A stretch of DNA of 64,000 bases from Flagellimonas oceanensis (lineage in GTDB: Bacteria > Bacteroidota > Bacteroidia > Flavobacteriales > Flavobacteriaceae), in contig NZ_RZNA01000044.1 of the NCBI RefSeq assembly GCF_003992595.1, positions 1 through 64,000 of the forward strand. Direction: 5' to 3'. The position numbers were made by a program, and so were the translations under genes. Shown one piece after another: positions 19,308 to 28,056 of the stretch (its first letter is position 1; the number at the start of each line of letters is the position of its first letter). A model generated the notes under the pieces. The model searched no databases, was not told where the DNA came from, and saw only the letters and a list, made by a program, of their open reading frames with translations.

Positions 19308-19941
19308 TACACATACCATATTGGTGGCCGATGATCATCCCTTGTTGTTGAAAGGATTGGTCGATGAGCTCGAATCCAAAGGATACAACGTAATTGCTCG
19401 GTCAACCAATGGCTTGGAGGCGTTGGAACGACTATTGAGCTTGCGGCCCGATATAGCTATTTTGGATATTCAAATGCCCATGCTTTCCGGAATTGAGGTC
19501 ATAACAAAGGCAAGGGGCGCAGACTGTTCTACCCGTTTTATCTTGCTTACTTCCCACAAAGAGGAAGGGCTTGTTTATAGGGCACAACAATTGGGGATCA
19601 GTGGTTATTTGCTTAAAGAAGAACCTTTTTCTGAAATAGAAAGGTGTATCTTAAGGGTAAGTGCAGGGGAGACTTACTTCAGCAAAACCTTTGAACATAT
19701 GGTGGAAACAGCCATTAATCCACAGCTGCAAAAACTAAAGCTACTTTCTTCTTCAGAGCGTACCATTCTTAGGATGGTGGCACAGTCAAAAACCTCCAAG
19801 GGAATTGCTGAGGAACTGTTGATCTCTTTGCGAACTGTTCAGAAGCATAGAAGCAATATCATCCAAAAACTGGAATTGGGTGATGGAGATCAATGGGCTT
19901 CATGGATTTCAAAGTATAAGGATTTGATATTGTCCCTTTGA
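19300..19941 (+). CDS. NarL/LuxR-family response regulator
   Basis: A 213-residue regulator: receiver domain with VADDHPLLLKGL, phospho-acceptor AILDIQMPM (about D56), LLTSHKEEG and GYLLKEEPFSE; C-terminal LuxR helix-turn-helix (LSSSERTILRMVAQSKTSKG, then LLISLRTVQKHRSNI). It is the partner of the overlapping kinase gene. Two nearly identical promoter/operator segments flank the T9SS genes and this pair (11060-11156 and 19962-20058), so these are the obvious candidates for its binding sites. Confidence 0.92.
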   Translation: MHNTHTILVADDHPLLLKGLVDELESKGYNVIARSTNGLEALERLLSLRPDIAILDIQMPMLSGIEVITKARGADCSTRFILLTSHKEEGLVYRAQQLGISGYLLKEEPFSEIERCILRVSAGETYFSKTFEHMVETAINPQLQKLKLLSSSERTILRMVAQSKTSKGIAEELLISLRTVQKHRSNIIQKLELGDGDQWASWISKYKDLILSL

Positions 19942-19961
19942 TAACGATTTTATAAAACACT

Positions 19962-20058
19962 GATAAGTACCCCTGCGTAAAAATTGTGGTGGGGTACGTA
20001 TTTTTATTGAAGATGAGGTATGTTAACTTGTTGTTTGGAAAAACAATGATTTTACCCT
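19962..20058 (+). promoter_or_regulatory. Second copy of the adhesin-type promoter/operator
   Basis: GTACCCCTGCGTAAA (19967-19981), GGGTACGTATTTTTATTG (19992-20009), 13 nt, TTAACTTG (20023-20030), then 28 nt to the ATG at 20059. All spacings equal those in front of the adhesin gene. In this copy GTACCCC (19967-19973) and GGGGTAC (19991-19997) form a perfect inverted repeat that could also serve as a terminator hairpin for the preceding regulator gene, as TATTTTTATT follows it. Confidence 0.65.
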
Positions 20059-20493
20059 ATGCCCAACCCCCGCTTCCTGTTCCCATTGATTACGTTTTGT
20101 TTGCTCATCTTAAGTTCATTGGTAACCAACGAATTTAAGGCTAGTCCCTGTCAATTTGTTAAAACGCCGAACAATGCAAAGGATTCACTTTTATCCAAGA
20201 AAAAGGGAGCCTTTGAATATACCCTGACAGATGATGAAGGGAAACAGACTATCCTGGATTTCATTGAATTCTTTCATGCTAAAGATTTGGTGGGCATTAA
20301 ATGTTCAAGAACAGATTCAGACATCGATAAACGCTTCACGGCGTACTCTGATATAAATTATTTAAAAACTTTTAACCCTATTTCAACTTATGGTCGTCTT
20401 AGTAATGTTATGAGTGGAGTCCAACATAATATTATGCTGAAATTATCAAGTACTGTAATTGTTTACGTACATAATGTTGAGTCGTTTAGTTAG
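20059..20493 (+). CDS. Small exported protein of unknown function
   Basis: A 144-residue protein with an N-terminal hydrophobic segment (FLFPLITFCLLILSSLV) that looks like a signal peptide or anchor. I recognise no domain. Two things support it as a real gene: its upstream region duplicates the adhesin promoter with identical spacing to the start codon, and a strong terminator lies immediately behind the stop. I infer it is co-regulated with the T9SS adhesin and may be an accessory secreted factor, but its function is unknown. The middle (DDEGKQTILDFIEFFHAKDL) is acidic and probably helical. Confidence 0.6.
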   Translation: MPNPRFLFPLITFCLLILSSLVTNEFKASPCQFVKTPNNAKDSLLSKKKGAFEYTLTDDEGKQTILDFIEFFHAKDLVGIKCSRTDSDIDKRFTAYSDINYLKTFNPISTYGRLSNVMSGVQHNIMLKLSSTVIVYVHNVESFS

Positions 20494-20497
20494 TTTG

Positions 20498-20531
20498 AAA
20501 TAGGGCAGTCTTTGATTGCCCTATTTTTTTG
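20498..20531 (+). terminator. Rho-independent terminator
   Basis: AATAGGGCA (20499-20507) pairs perfectly with TGCCCTATT (20517-20525) and is followed by a T-run. It closes the transcript of the small exported protein and separates it from the sigma-factor gene. Confidence 0.85.
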
Positions 20532-20588
20532 TTGCAACCGGTTCTGTTACAAAATGTAGTGGCATATTAACCTTGTATTGGATTTATC

Positions 20589-21242
20589 ATGGATAAAGGA
20601 TTGTTTAACTCTTTCCAATTTTATGTAAATCCGACAAAAACAAGGGTCAGCTTGAACAATTTTAACGCACGGTCGATAAACCTCTTAAAACTGAAAGCCA
20701 ATAAAACATACCGCCTAACCCCGAAGGAATACAAAGTTCTTTTTGATACACATCATGTTGCACTTTGTTTGTTTTGCAATCGCTATTTGAACGATCTTGA
20801 TATGGCAAAGGATGTCGTGCAGGAAATCTTCATTAAGGTTTGGAACCAAAAAACGGTTTTCAAAAGTCAGAATACAGTTAAATCCTATTTGTACACGGCG
20901 GTAAAGAATAGATCGTTGGACGTGTTGAAAAGCAAACGATATAAATCGAAATGTGATTTATCGATAGAGGCGATACAAAGTATGGAAACCGCTTCTTTTT
21001 TCTCAAGTGAGCTTCTTTTGCAAGAAACCGCACGCTTGGTTGACGATGCAGTAAACACCTTGCCTTTGAGATGCAAAAAAATCATAAAATTAAGTTTGTT
21101 GGGCTATAAAAATGGGGAAATAGCCAATGAATTAAAGATAACCTTGAATACTGTGAAAGCACAGAAAAAAATAGCCTATCGCAGGCTTCGTTTCCAACTT
21201 CGGGAGCACATAGCTATTGTGGCCCATATCTTTTTGTCATAA
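20589..21242 (+). CDS. ECF RNA polymerase sigma factor (FecI-like)
   Basis: A 217-residue sigma-70 family protein with region 2 (LCLFCNRYLNDLDMAKDVVQ, then EIFIKVWNQK) at about residues 55-110 and region 4 (LPLRCKKIIKLSLLGYKNGE and ANELKITLNTVKAQKKIAYR) at about 155-205. The first ~45 residues are an extension beyond the usual start of this family; no better internal start codon is evident. A TAACCTTG element at 20568-20575 is a plausible -7 box. It stands in front of fecR, susC and susD genes and forms with them the trans-envelope signalling circuit common in Bacteroidota. Confidence 0.9.
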   Translation: MDKGLFNSFQFYVNPTKTRVSLNNFNARSINLLKLKANKTYRLTPKEYKVLFDTHHVALCLFCNRYLNDLDMAKDVVQEIFIKVWNQKTVFKSQNTVKSYLYTAVKNRSLDVLKSKRYKSKCDLSIEAIQSMETASFFSSELLLQETARLVDDAVNTLPLRCKKIIKLSLLGYKNGEIANELKITLNTVKAQKKIAYRRLRFQLREHIAIVAHIFLS

Positions 21243-21312
21243 AAAAAGAAAAACATTTAACCCCATATACCTGTAATATCGTCTTTAAAATAAAGACAGT
21301 AATAATCAAAAT

Positions 21313-22518
21313 ATGTTAAGAGATTTCGGCAAACTTATCGAACTGGCTAAAAAACTTGCCAGAACAATCCTACTTCGAGAAAGGATTGATGAGGTTGATA
21401 CCTCAGAGGAGCTGAATCAAGATGAGCGGGAATACATCATGCAAAAATTGGCAGAACCCAGCCATTGGCTTGAGAGAAGTCGTTTGAAAAAGGAGGTGGA
21501 TGAAACGCACGCAAGGGAATGGGAAAGGTTAAGAGCAAATACAGTTGCGGATTCAAAGCTTAGACATCTAAAAATAATGGTCAAAGTTGCCGCTGTTTTT
21601 ATCGGTGTTGCTGTCTGTACCTACTTTTTTTCAATCGGAGATTTTACGAAGGAGGGGACTGGGTCATTGCCCGAACAAGAATCGATTACCCTGGAACTTG
21701 AAAACGGTGCTGTTGAAAAGCTGTCAAAATCCGATAATAGACAGTTTAAGAACAGTAAAGGAAACATCGTGGGGGTGCAAAAATTCGATCAACTTGATTA
21801 TACCCAGGGTAAAGAACAGTCTAATGGTTTAGATGGTGATAAGAAGTCAATGGAGTATCATAAGTTGACCGTTCCTTATGGTAAAACATTTCAACTTGTC
21901 TTGTCCGATGGGACCCGGGTGCATTTAAATGCAGGGACTTCCTTGAAATATCCTGTGCGGTTCATCAAGGATAAAAGCAGGGAGGTTTTTATGGAGGGAG
22001 AGGCTTTTTTTGATGTCCAAAAGAATAAGGGACAACCGTTTGTGGTGAACTCGGGTAATCTAGGTGTCCAAGTGCTGGGGACCCAATTCGTGGTCTCTTC
22101 CTACCCTGAGGACGCATTTATAAATACCGTTTTACTGGAAGGCTCCGTTGGGCTGTATAAAAGCCAAAGTTCACAGAAAAAAAACAAGGAAGGTTATACC
22201 CTGTTGGAGCCCGGATTTATGGGGGCTTGGAACAAAGTGAAAGAAAATATTTCCGTCAAAGAAGTGGATACGGATATCTATACCGCATGGACTAAGGGAA
22301 GGATGGTGTTCAGTCACATGAAATTTAAAGACATCATCAAGAAATTGGCAAGATGCTACAATGTGTCAATCACAAATAACAACGTAGAGCTTGGAGAAGA
22401 AACTTTCACGGCGGCCTTTGATGTCAAAATAGAATCAATGGTGGATATACTGGAGTCGTTCAAGAGAAATTACGGCTTTGACTATGATATTGAAAACAAT
22501 CAAATCAATATTTACTAA
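21313..22518 (+). CDS. FecR-family anti-sigma factor
   Basis: A 401-residue membrane protein: cytoplasmic N-terminal anti-sigma region (~1-87), one membrane helix (IMVKVAAVFIGVAVCTYFFS, ~88-107), a periplasmic FecR domain (VPYGKTFQLVLSDGTRVHLN, followed by AGTSLKYPVRF, EVFMEGEAFFDV, NSGNLGVQVLGTQF) and the C-terminal DUF4974/STN-like domain (GRMVFSHMKFKDIIKKLARC). It holds the sigma factor inactive until the STN domain of the cognate SusC signals that substrate is being transported. The gene sits 70 bp after the sigma factor and 152 bp before susC. Confidence 0.93.
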   Translation: MLRDFGKLIELAKKLARTILLRERIDEVDTSEELNQDEREYIMQKLAEPSHWLERSRLKKEVDETHAREWERLRANTVADSKLRHLKIMVKVAAVFIGVAVCTYFFSIGDFTKEGTGSLPEQESITLELENGAVEKLSKSDNRQFKNSKGNIVGVQKFDQLDYTQGKEQSNGLDGDKKSMEYHKLTVPYGKTFQLVLSDGTRVHLNAGTSLKYPVRFIKDKSREVFMEGEAFFDVQKNKGQPFVVNSGNLGVQVLGTQFVVSSYPEDAFINTVLLEGSVGLYKSQSSQKKNKEGYTLLEPGFMGAWNKVKENISVKEVDTDIYTAWTKGRMVFSHMKFKDIIKKLARCYNVSITNNNVELGEETFTAAFDVKIESMVDILESFKRNYGFDYDIENNQINIY

Positions 22519-22569
22519 TCAAAAAAAACGATCTGCCAATGAAATGAACTTTTGAATATAAATAACCAT

Positions 22570-22628
22570 CACTCTAGAAGAAAAAAATCGGAAAATGCGG
22601 ACACATTCCCCGATTGGATAAAAGAGTG
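22570..22628 (+). promoter_or_regulatory. Nested hairpin in the fecR-susC gap
   Basis: An outer stem CACTCT (22570-22575)/AGAGTG (22623-22628) encloses an inner stem AATCGG (22586-22591)/CCGATT (22610-22615), which can extend inward with AATG/CATT. No T-run follows directly. It ends 42 nt before the susC start and may be a terminator or a leader structure controlling susC. Confidence 0.5.
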
Positions 22629-22670
22629 ATTTAAACCAAATGTTAAATCATCTTAATACAGAACAAAGAT

Positions 22671-25600
22671 ATGAAAATCCTTTCGATGTTAAGGGGCATG
22701 CCCCCCTTATACTTGAAGTTAGACCTTAAAATGAAACTGACAGTCTATCTTTTTATCATTACCCTTTTTCAGGTTCAGGCAAGTTCTTATGCCCAGAACA
22801 CCAAAATCACTTTGCATTTAGAGAATGTCAGTGTTGAAAAAGTGTTGAGAGAAATAGAGTCCAATACGCAATTCAAATTTTTGTACAACGATAACGAAAT
22901 TGAATATGCCAAGAAGGTCTCCATCAATGTAAAAAACAAACGCATTTTCAAAATTTTGGAAGAACTCTTCTCGAAAACCCCCATAACCTATGAGGTTTTC
23001 AAGAAACAGATTATACTTAAACGTTCCTTGCCTAGGGCGGATGAACAAAGACCGAAAAAAAATACGGTAACCAATAATTACCAACAAATGGTTTCGGGAT
23101 CTGTCAAGGACATTGACGGAAACCCATTGCCAGGGGTCAATGTTTTGGTGGATGGAACCACCAATGGAACACAGACCGATTTTGATGGCAATTATTCCAT
23201 AGAAGCGGAAGAAGGTAACGTACTTGTGTTTTCCTATATGGGAATGATAACACAGCGTATTGAAGTGACCACCGATGTAGTTGAAGTGACCATGGAAGAA
23301 AATACCAGTAGACTGGATGAGGTTGTCGTTGTCGGATATGGCGTACAGAAGAAGGAAAACTTGACGGGAGCTGTTGGTGAGACTTCAAGTGTTGTCCTAG
23401 AAAACAGGGCTGTCCAAAATGCAGGTCAAGCCTTACAGGGTACCGTTGCCAACCTTAGTGTAACAACAAATCCTGGTTCACCGGGAAGAATCGGTCAAGG
23501 TTCCACTTTTCAGATTAGGGGACTTGGCGATATCAATGGGGGTGCCGCACCGCTGGTCCTCATAGATGGTGTGCAAGGTGATTTGAACCTTCTCAATCCT
23601 GTTGATATCGAGAGCATTTCGGTATTGAAGGATGCGGCTTCCGCTGCGATTTATGGCGCGCGAGCAACCTTTGGGGTTATTTTGGTTACGACCAAAAAAG
23701 GATCTAGAAAACAAACCACCGTAAGCATCAATAGTTCGGTTTCGAACAACGCACAGACTGTTTTTCCAAAAACTGTGAATTCTTTACTTCATGCGGAAAC
23801 GATGAATGCAGCTGCGGCCAATTCGGGGATGAACCCGATTTTTGGTCCAGATCAGATGGATAGAATCCGGCAATACCTTTCCGATCCAGGAAGTATTCCA
23901 ACCACGGTCCCTGAACCGGGCGACCCTTCACGATGGAGTTATGGACTGGGTAATGCCAATGTAGATTATTTTGATGCGTATTACAGTGATTCCATGGTAA
24001 GCCAAAAACACGATTTTGCAGTAAGTGGTGGTTCGGACAACACGGATTATCGTATTTCCTTGGGCTATCTGGATCAAGATGGGATTTTTGAGATGGGGCA
24101 AGATAACTATAAACGGTACAATCTTTTGGCCAATATCAATACGGATTTGAACGAGAAACTCAAATTTAAGTTCCAAACCTTATATAACCGGGGCTTTACC
24201 AATGAACCTTATGATTATTCGGCCCAAACAGGGGATTTGTTCCATATCGCATACACAAGGCCGCCACATTGGCCGTTGTACGATCCCAATGGATATCCTT
24301 TGTGGACTTCCGAAATCCAATATTTTGAAGGTTCAAGGCGTAAAACAAGAGAGGACGAATTGAAATTGATGGGAACCTTGGAATTTGAACCCATAAAAGA
24401 TTGGAAAACCACGGCGAGGTACTCGTATTCCAAATTGATGACGGAAGCCAATGCCCATCAAGCTATTTTACAAGCTCATGACACGGATGGGAACCCATAC
24501 GATATTCAATCGGTCAATTCCGTTAGTAAGACGAATGCATCAAGGGATTATGAAAGTTTGGAGTTGTTTTCTTCCTACGATAAAACCATCGGTGGACATT
24601 ATTTCAATATTTTGCTGGGAGGGCAGCGAGAAGATTATACCCGTAATGCAATATCGGGTTATGTTCCCAATTTGGTTACGGATGCCATACCTTCCTTAAA
24701 TACGGGTACCGGCATTCGACAAACATCCGATTCCATTGATGAGTGGGTCAATATTGGTTTTTTTGGACGTGTGAATTACAACTATAAAGGAAAATATTTG
24801 TTCGAGGCAAATGCAAGATACGATGGAACGTCAAAATTTCCAGTTGGAAACCAATGGGGATTTTTCCCATCGGTATCCGCAGGTTGGAACATTGCCAAGG
24901 AGAACTTTTTCAAGGTTGAGGAAATCAACTCTCTTAAGCTAAGGGCGTCCTATGGGGAGTTAGGGAATCAACAGATTTCAAATTACCTTTTTTATGCCCA
25001 AGTCCCCATTCGTACCAATCTGGGATATATTATTGATGGGGAGCGACCCAATTATATGACCGCACCGGGATTGGTCAGCAATAATTTGACCTGGGCAACC
25101 GCAAACACATTGGATTTTGGTTTGGATGTAGCCATGCTGAAGAATCGTTTGAGTCTGAGTTTTGATTGGTTTGAAAGAAAGACTTTGGATATGGTCGGTC
25201 CAGCAGAAGCTTTGCCCTCTGTTTTAGGAGTGGGTGTCCCGGTAACCAATAATGCCGATATGGTAACCAAGGGATTTGAGTTGACCTTGGGCTGGAACGA
25301 TGTGATCAATGAGGAGTTCAATTACTCGCTCCAATTCAATCTATCGGATAACTTTTCCAAAGTTACCAGATACAATAGCCCGACCAACAATATTTGGGGC
25401 TATTACCCAGGTAAGGAAATCGGCGAAATATGGGGATATACCACAGCCGGTATTATCCAAACTGATGAGCAATTGAATAATATGGCCGACCAGACGACGT
25501 ACATCTATGGCGGAAATTGGAATCTTGGAGATATTGAATACACTGATCTAAACGGAGACGGTGTTATTTCCCAAGGGGAAAACACTGTTGAAGATCCAGG

Positions 25601-26120
25601 GGATTTAAGAAGGATAGGGAATACCACTCCCCGTTATGCCTTTGGATTTACAACCAGATTCGAATGGAAAGGATTCGATTTCAATATGTTCTGGCAAGGT
25701 ATAGCCAAAAGAGAGGTTTGGCTCGGTGACATACCGTTTTTTGGACTTACCGGTTCTTGGACGCAACAGGTGTTCGAAACCACAATGGATTATTGGTCAC
25801 CCGAAAATACGGACGCCTATTTTTCAAGACCCTATGCAACGGGCGAAATCAGTAAAAACCAACAACGACAAACCAGATTTTTACAAGATGCTTCCTATGC
25901 ACGGTTAAAAAACCTTCAATTGGGCTACTCCCTCCCGAATTCAGTTTTGGATCCTTTGGGCTTTAATAGGCTACGGGTATATGTGAGCGGAGAAAACTTA
26001 CTTACTTTTTCGCCCATTGATGAGAACTTTGACCCAGAAAGACTTCATGGAAACTATGGTCCGGGTAAATCCTACCCGTTGTTTAGAACAATTACCATGG
26101 GTGTAAATATTGAATTTTAA
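22671..26120 (+). CDS. susC: SusC/RagA-family TonB-dependent outer membrane transporter with STN domain
   Basis: A 1149-residue protein. The N-terminus MLRGMPPLYLKLDLKMKLTV precedes the signal peptide, a form often seen in STN-bearing SusC proteins. Residues ~44-118 are the STN signalling domain (LHLENVSVEKVLREIESNTQ), ~140-215 a carboxypeptidase-regulatory-like beta sandwich (VSGSVKDIDGNPLPGVNVLV), then the plug (EVVVVGYGVQKKENLTGAV, VLKDAASAAIYGARA) and a C-terminal 22-strand barrel ending in a terminal Phe (ITMGVNIEF). It imports oligosaccharide in a TonB-dependent manner together with SusD. The STN domain couples it to FecR and the sigma factor upstream. Confidence 0.95.
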   Translation: MKILSMLRGMPPLYLKLDLKMKLTVYLFIITLFQVQASSYAQNTKITLHLENVSVEKVLREIESNTQFKFLYNDNEIEYAKKVSINVKNKRIFKILEELFSKTPITYEVFKKQIILKRSLPRADEQRPKKNTVTNNYQQMVSGSVKDIDGNPLPGVNVLVDGTTNGTQTDFDGNYSIEAEEGNVLVFSYMGMITQRIEVTTDVVEVTMEENTSRLDEVVVVGYGVQKKENLTGAVGETSSVVLENRAVQNAGQALQGTVANLSVTTNPGSPGRIGQGSTFQIRGLGDINGGAAPLVLIDGVQGDLNLLNPVDIESISVLKDAASAAIYGARATFGVILVTTKKGSRKQTTVSINSSVSNNAQTVFPKTVNSLLHAETMNAAAANSGMNPIFGPDQMDRIRQYLSDPGSIPTTVPEPGDPSRWSYGLGNANVDYFDAYYSDSMVSQKHDFAVSGGSDNTDYRISLGYLDQDGIFEMGQDNYKRYNLLANINTDLNEKLKFKFQTLYNRGFTNEPYDYSAQTGDLFHIAYTRPPHWPLYDPNGYPLWTSEIQYFEGSRRKTREDELKLMGTLEFEPIKDWKTTARYSYSKLMTEANAHQAILQAHDTDGNPYDIQSVNSVSKTNASRDYESLELFSSYDKTIGGHYFNILLGGQREDYTRNAISGYVPNLVTDAIPSLNTGTGIRQTSDSIDEWVNIGFFGRVNYNYKGKYLFEANARYDGTSKFPVGNQWGFFPSVSAGWNIAKENFFKVEEINSLKLRASYGELGNQQISNYLFYAQVPIRTNLGYIIDGERPNYMTAPGLVSNNLTWATANTLDFGLDVAMLKNRLSLSFDWFERKTLDMVGPAEALPSVLGVGVPVTNNADMVTKGFELTLGWNDVINEEFNYSLQFNLSDNFSKVTRYNSPTNNIWGYYPGKEIGEIWGYTTAGIIQTDEQLNNMADQTTYIYGGNWNLGDIEYTDLNGDGVISQGENTVEDPGDLRRIGNTTPRYAFGFTTRFEWKGFDFNMFWQGIAKREVWLGDIPFFGLTGSWTQQVFETTMDYWSPENTDAYFSRPYATGEISKNQQRQTRFLQDASYARLKNLQLGYSLPNSVLDPLGFNRLRVYVSGENLLTFSPIDENFDPERLHGNYGPGKSYPLFRTITMGVNIEF

Positions 26121-26134
26121 AATTGGACAAGATC

Positions 26135-27895
26135 ATGAAAAAACATACACTAGTCATAATGATGGCCGTACTATTTATTGCGATGCTATCATGCGAAGAT
26201 GAATTGACCACTATTCCGAAGGATACTATTACCGATCAGGGTATTACATTCTCTGCCAATGAGATGGAAATGTACGCCAACCAGTTTTATACTTCCTTAC
26301 CGGGAACCATGGCTGCATGGGCTTGGGAGTCCGATGCTGCCTCAGATAATGATGTGCCTGCATCTTTTACCTCTTATCCATTGGCGTTTGGAACACAGAC
26401 GATTCCAGCTTCAGGAGGAGGTTGGGGATGGGGTAACATCCGTAATGTCAATTTTTTCTTGGATAATATCACTGTATCTGAAGCCCCGCAATCAGATCAA
26501 GATAAATATACAGGGGAAATCCTGTTCTTTAAGGCTTTCTTTTATTTTGATTTAATGAAAAGGTTTGGAGATTTACCTTGGTTATCAACTACATTGGATG
26601 TGGATTCCCCGGAACTTTTTGATGGGCGTTTGTCAAGGTCCATCGTTGCGGATTCCATACTCTCCGTATTGGATCGCTCCATTGAAAAGCTTCCCATAAA
26701 ATCACAAACCCAAGAAGGACGTATCCATAAGGATGTAGCACTGCTTTTTAAGGCCAGGGTGGCCCTTTTTGAAGGAACTTGGGAAAAGTATCACGCAGGA
26801 ACCCCCTTTGAGGGAGATGGTAGGGACGTTAACAGGTTTTTCACTCAAGCCAGAGATGCTGCGGAAGAAGTTATGGAAGATGGGTATACCTTGTACAATG
26901 ATTTTTCACACCCTGAAATTCCCGAAGGTTTCAGTTATTGGAGGTTGTTTTCGACGCCCAGTAATGAAATATCAAGTATATCAGAAGTGTTGTTGGCAAG
27001 AGAGTATAGTGCTGATTTGGATTTGATCTATTGGGGTCAGCAGATCAGAACATCTGGTGGGCCAAATGGACACGGTATCTCTAAATCCTTGGTGGATTCC
27101 TATCTCTGTAGTGATGGACTGCCCATTGGTGTAAGTCCACAATATATGGGAGACGAAACATTGGAGGATGTTACCACGAATAGGGATCCTCGTATGAAAA
27201 TGACCATATCCACACCAGGAATGCCAATCAAGATATCCGATGGAGTAGTGGATACATACGAACTGCCTTTTTTAACATTGAATCCATGGCCCAATACTAC
27301 GGGGTATCAAATATATAAGTGGCTTAGTCCATTTATAGCTACAGAAGATGCTTCGGGAAATAATACCTCCAATGCAGTTCCTTTGTTCAGATACGCAGAG
27401 GCATTATTGATTGCTGCCGAAGCACACGAAGAATTGGGTACCTGTACGCAGGCTGTGTTGGATAGGACCATCAATTTGCTAAGGGATAGGGCGGGAGTTC
27501 CCCATCTCAATGCGAGTGTTGGGTTTTCCGACCCCAATTGGAATTTCCCTGATTTGTCTCCCCTTATGAACGAGATCAGAAGGGAGAGAAGAGTGGAATT
27601 GGCCTTTGAAGGGTTTAGGAGAGATGATTTGTACCGCTGGGCAGCCACGGATTTGATTCGAGCCCCCCGACTTGGGTCCAAATTGGAACAATGGAGAGAC
27701 CGACCTTTTGAGCCCGCATACGATGTTGATGAAGTATCCCCACGGATAGAAAATGTTGATGGCTACATTTCTCCTTTATTACAAACCTTCGGTGAAGGGG
27801 AAGTAGGCTTTGATCCTTCAAAAAATTACTTGGCACCATTGCCTGTAGATCAGCTTACCTTGAACCCAAACCTGGAGCAAAACCCAGGGTACTAG
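26135..27895 (+). CDS. susD: SusD/RagB-family substrate-binding lipoprotein
   Basis: A 586-residue lipoprotein starting at ATG 26135; an in-frame TTG at 26123 is rejected because the signal peptide begins at the ATG. Lipobox AMLSC places the lipidated Cys near residue 20. The SusD fold is indicated by the helical TPR-like region (ILFFKAFFYFDLMKRFGDLP, LFKARVALFEGTWEKY) and the C-terminal signature EIRRERRVELAFEGFRRDDL. Aromatic-rich loops (GGGWGWGN) could contact sugar. It forms the lid on the SusC barrel. It follows susC by 14 bp and ends at a strong hairpin. Confidence 0.94.
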   Translation: MKKHTLVIMMAVLFIAMLSCEDELTTIPKDTITDQGITFSANEMEMYANQFYTSLPGTMAAWAWESDAASDNDVPASFTSYPLAFGTQTIPASGGGWGWGNIRNVNFFLDNITVSEAPQSDQDKYTGEILFFKAFFYFDLMKRFGDLPWLSTTLDVDSPELFDGRLSRSIVADSILSVLDRSIEKLPIKSQTQEGRIHKDVALLFKARVALFEGTWEKYHAGTPFEGDGRDVNRFFTQARDAAEEVMEDGYTLYNDFSHPEIPEGFSYWRLFSTPSNEISSISEVLLAREYSADLDLIYWGQQIRTSGGPNGHGISKSLVDSYLCSDGLPIGVSPQYMGDETLEDVTTNRDPRMKMTISTPGMPIKISDGVVDTYELPFLTLNPWPNTTGYQIYKWLSPFIATEDASGNNTSNAVPLFRYAEALLIAAEAHEELGTCTQAVLDRTINLLRDRAGVPHLNASVGFSDPNWNFPDLSPLMNEIRRERRVELAFEGFRRDDLYRWAATDLIRAPRLGSKLEQWRDRPFEPAYDVDEVSPRIENVDGYISPLLQTFGEGEVGFDPSKNYLAPLPVDQLTLNPNLEQNPGY

Positions 27896-27923
27896 CCATT
27901 ACGCTTATTAAAAAGCGGTCTAG

Positions 27924-27955
27924 TTGTGGCCTTCCAGAAAATCGGAAGGCCACAA
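27924..27955 (+). terminator. Strong hairpin after susD
   Basis: TTGTGGCCTTCC (27924-27935) and GGAAGGCCACAA (27944-27955) pair perfectly over 12 bp with an 8-nt loop. No T-run follows, so it may act as a terminator of the Bacteroidota type or as an mRNA 3'-end stabiliser. Confidence 0.7.
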
Positions 27956-28056
27956 ACTAAATCATGGATTGTTTTATGGCTATTCCCGTCTTTTAGGGAC
28001 TCCCAACAACCACACTGTGTTCTGTAAATCTTCTATAACCACAACCACCTTACGTA

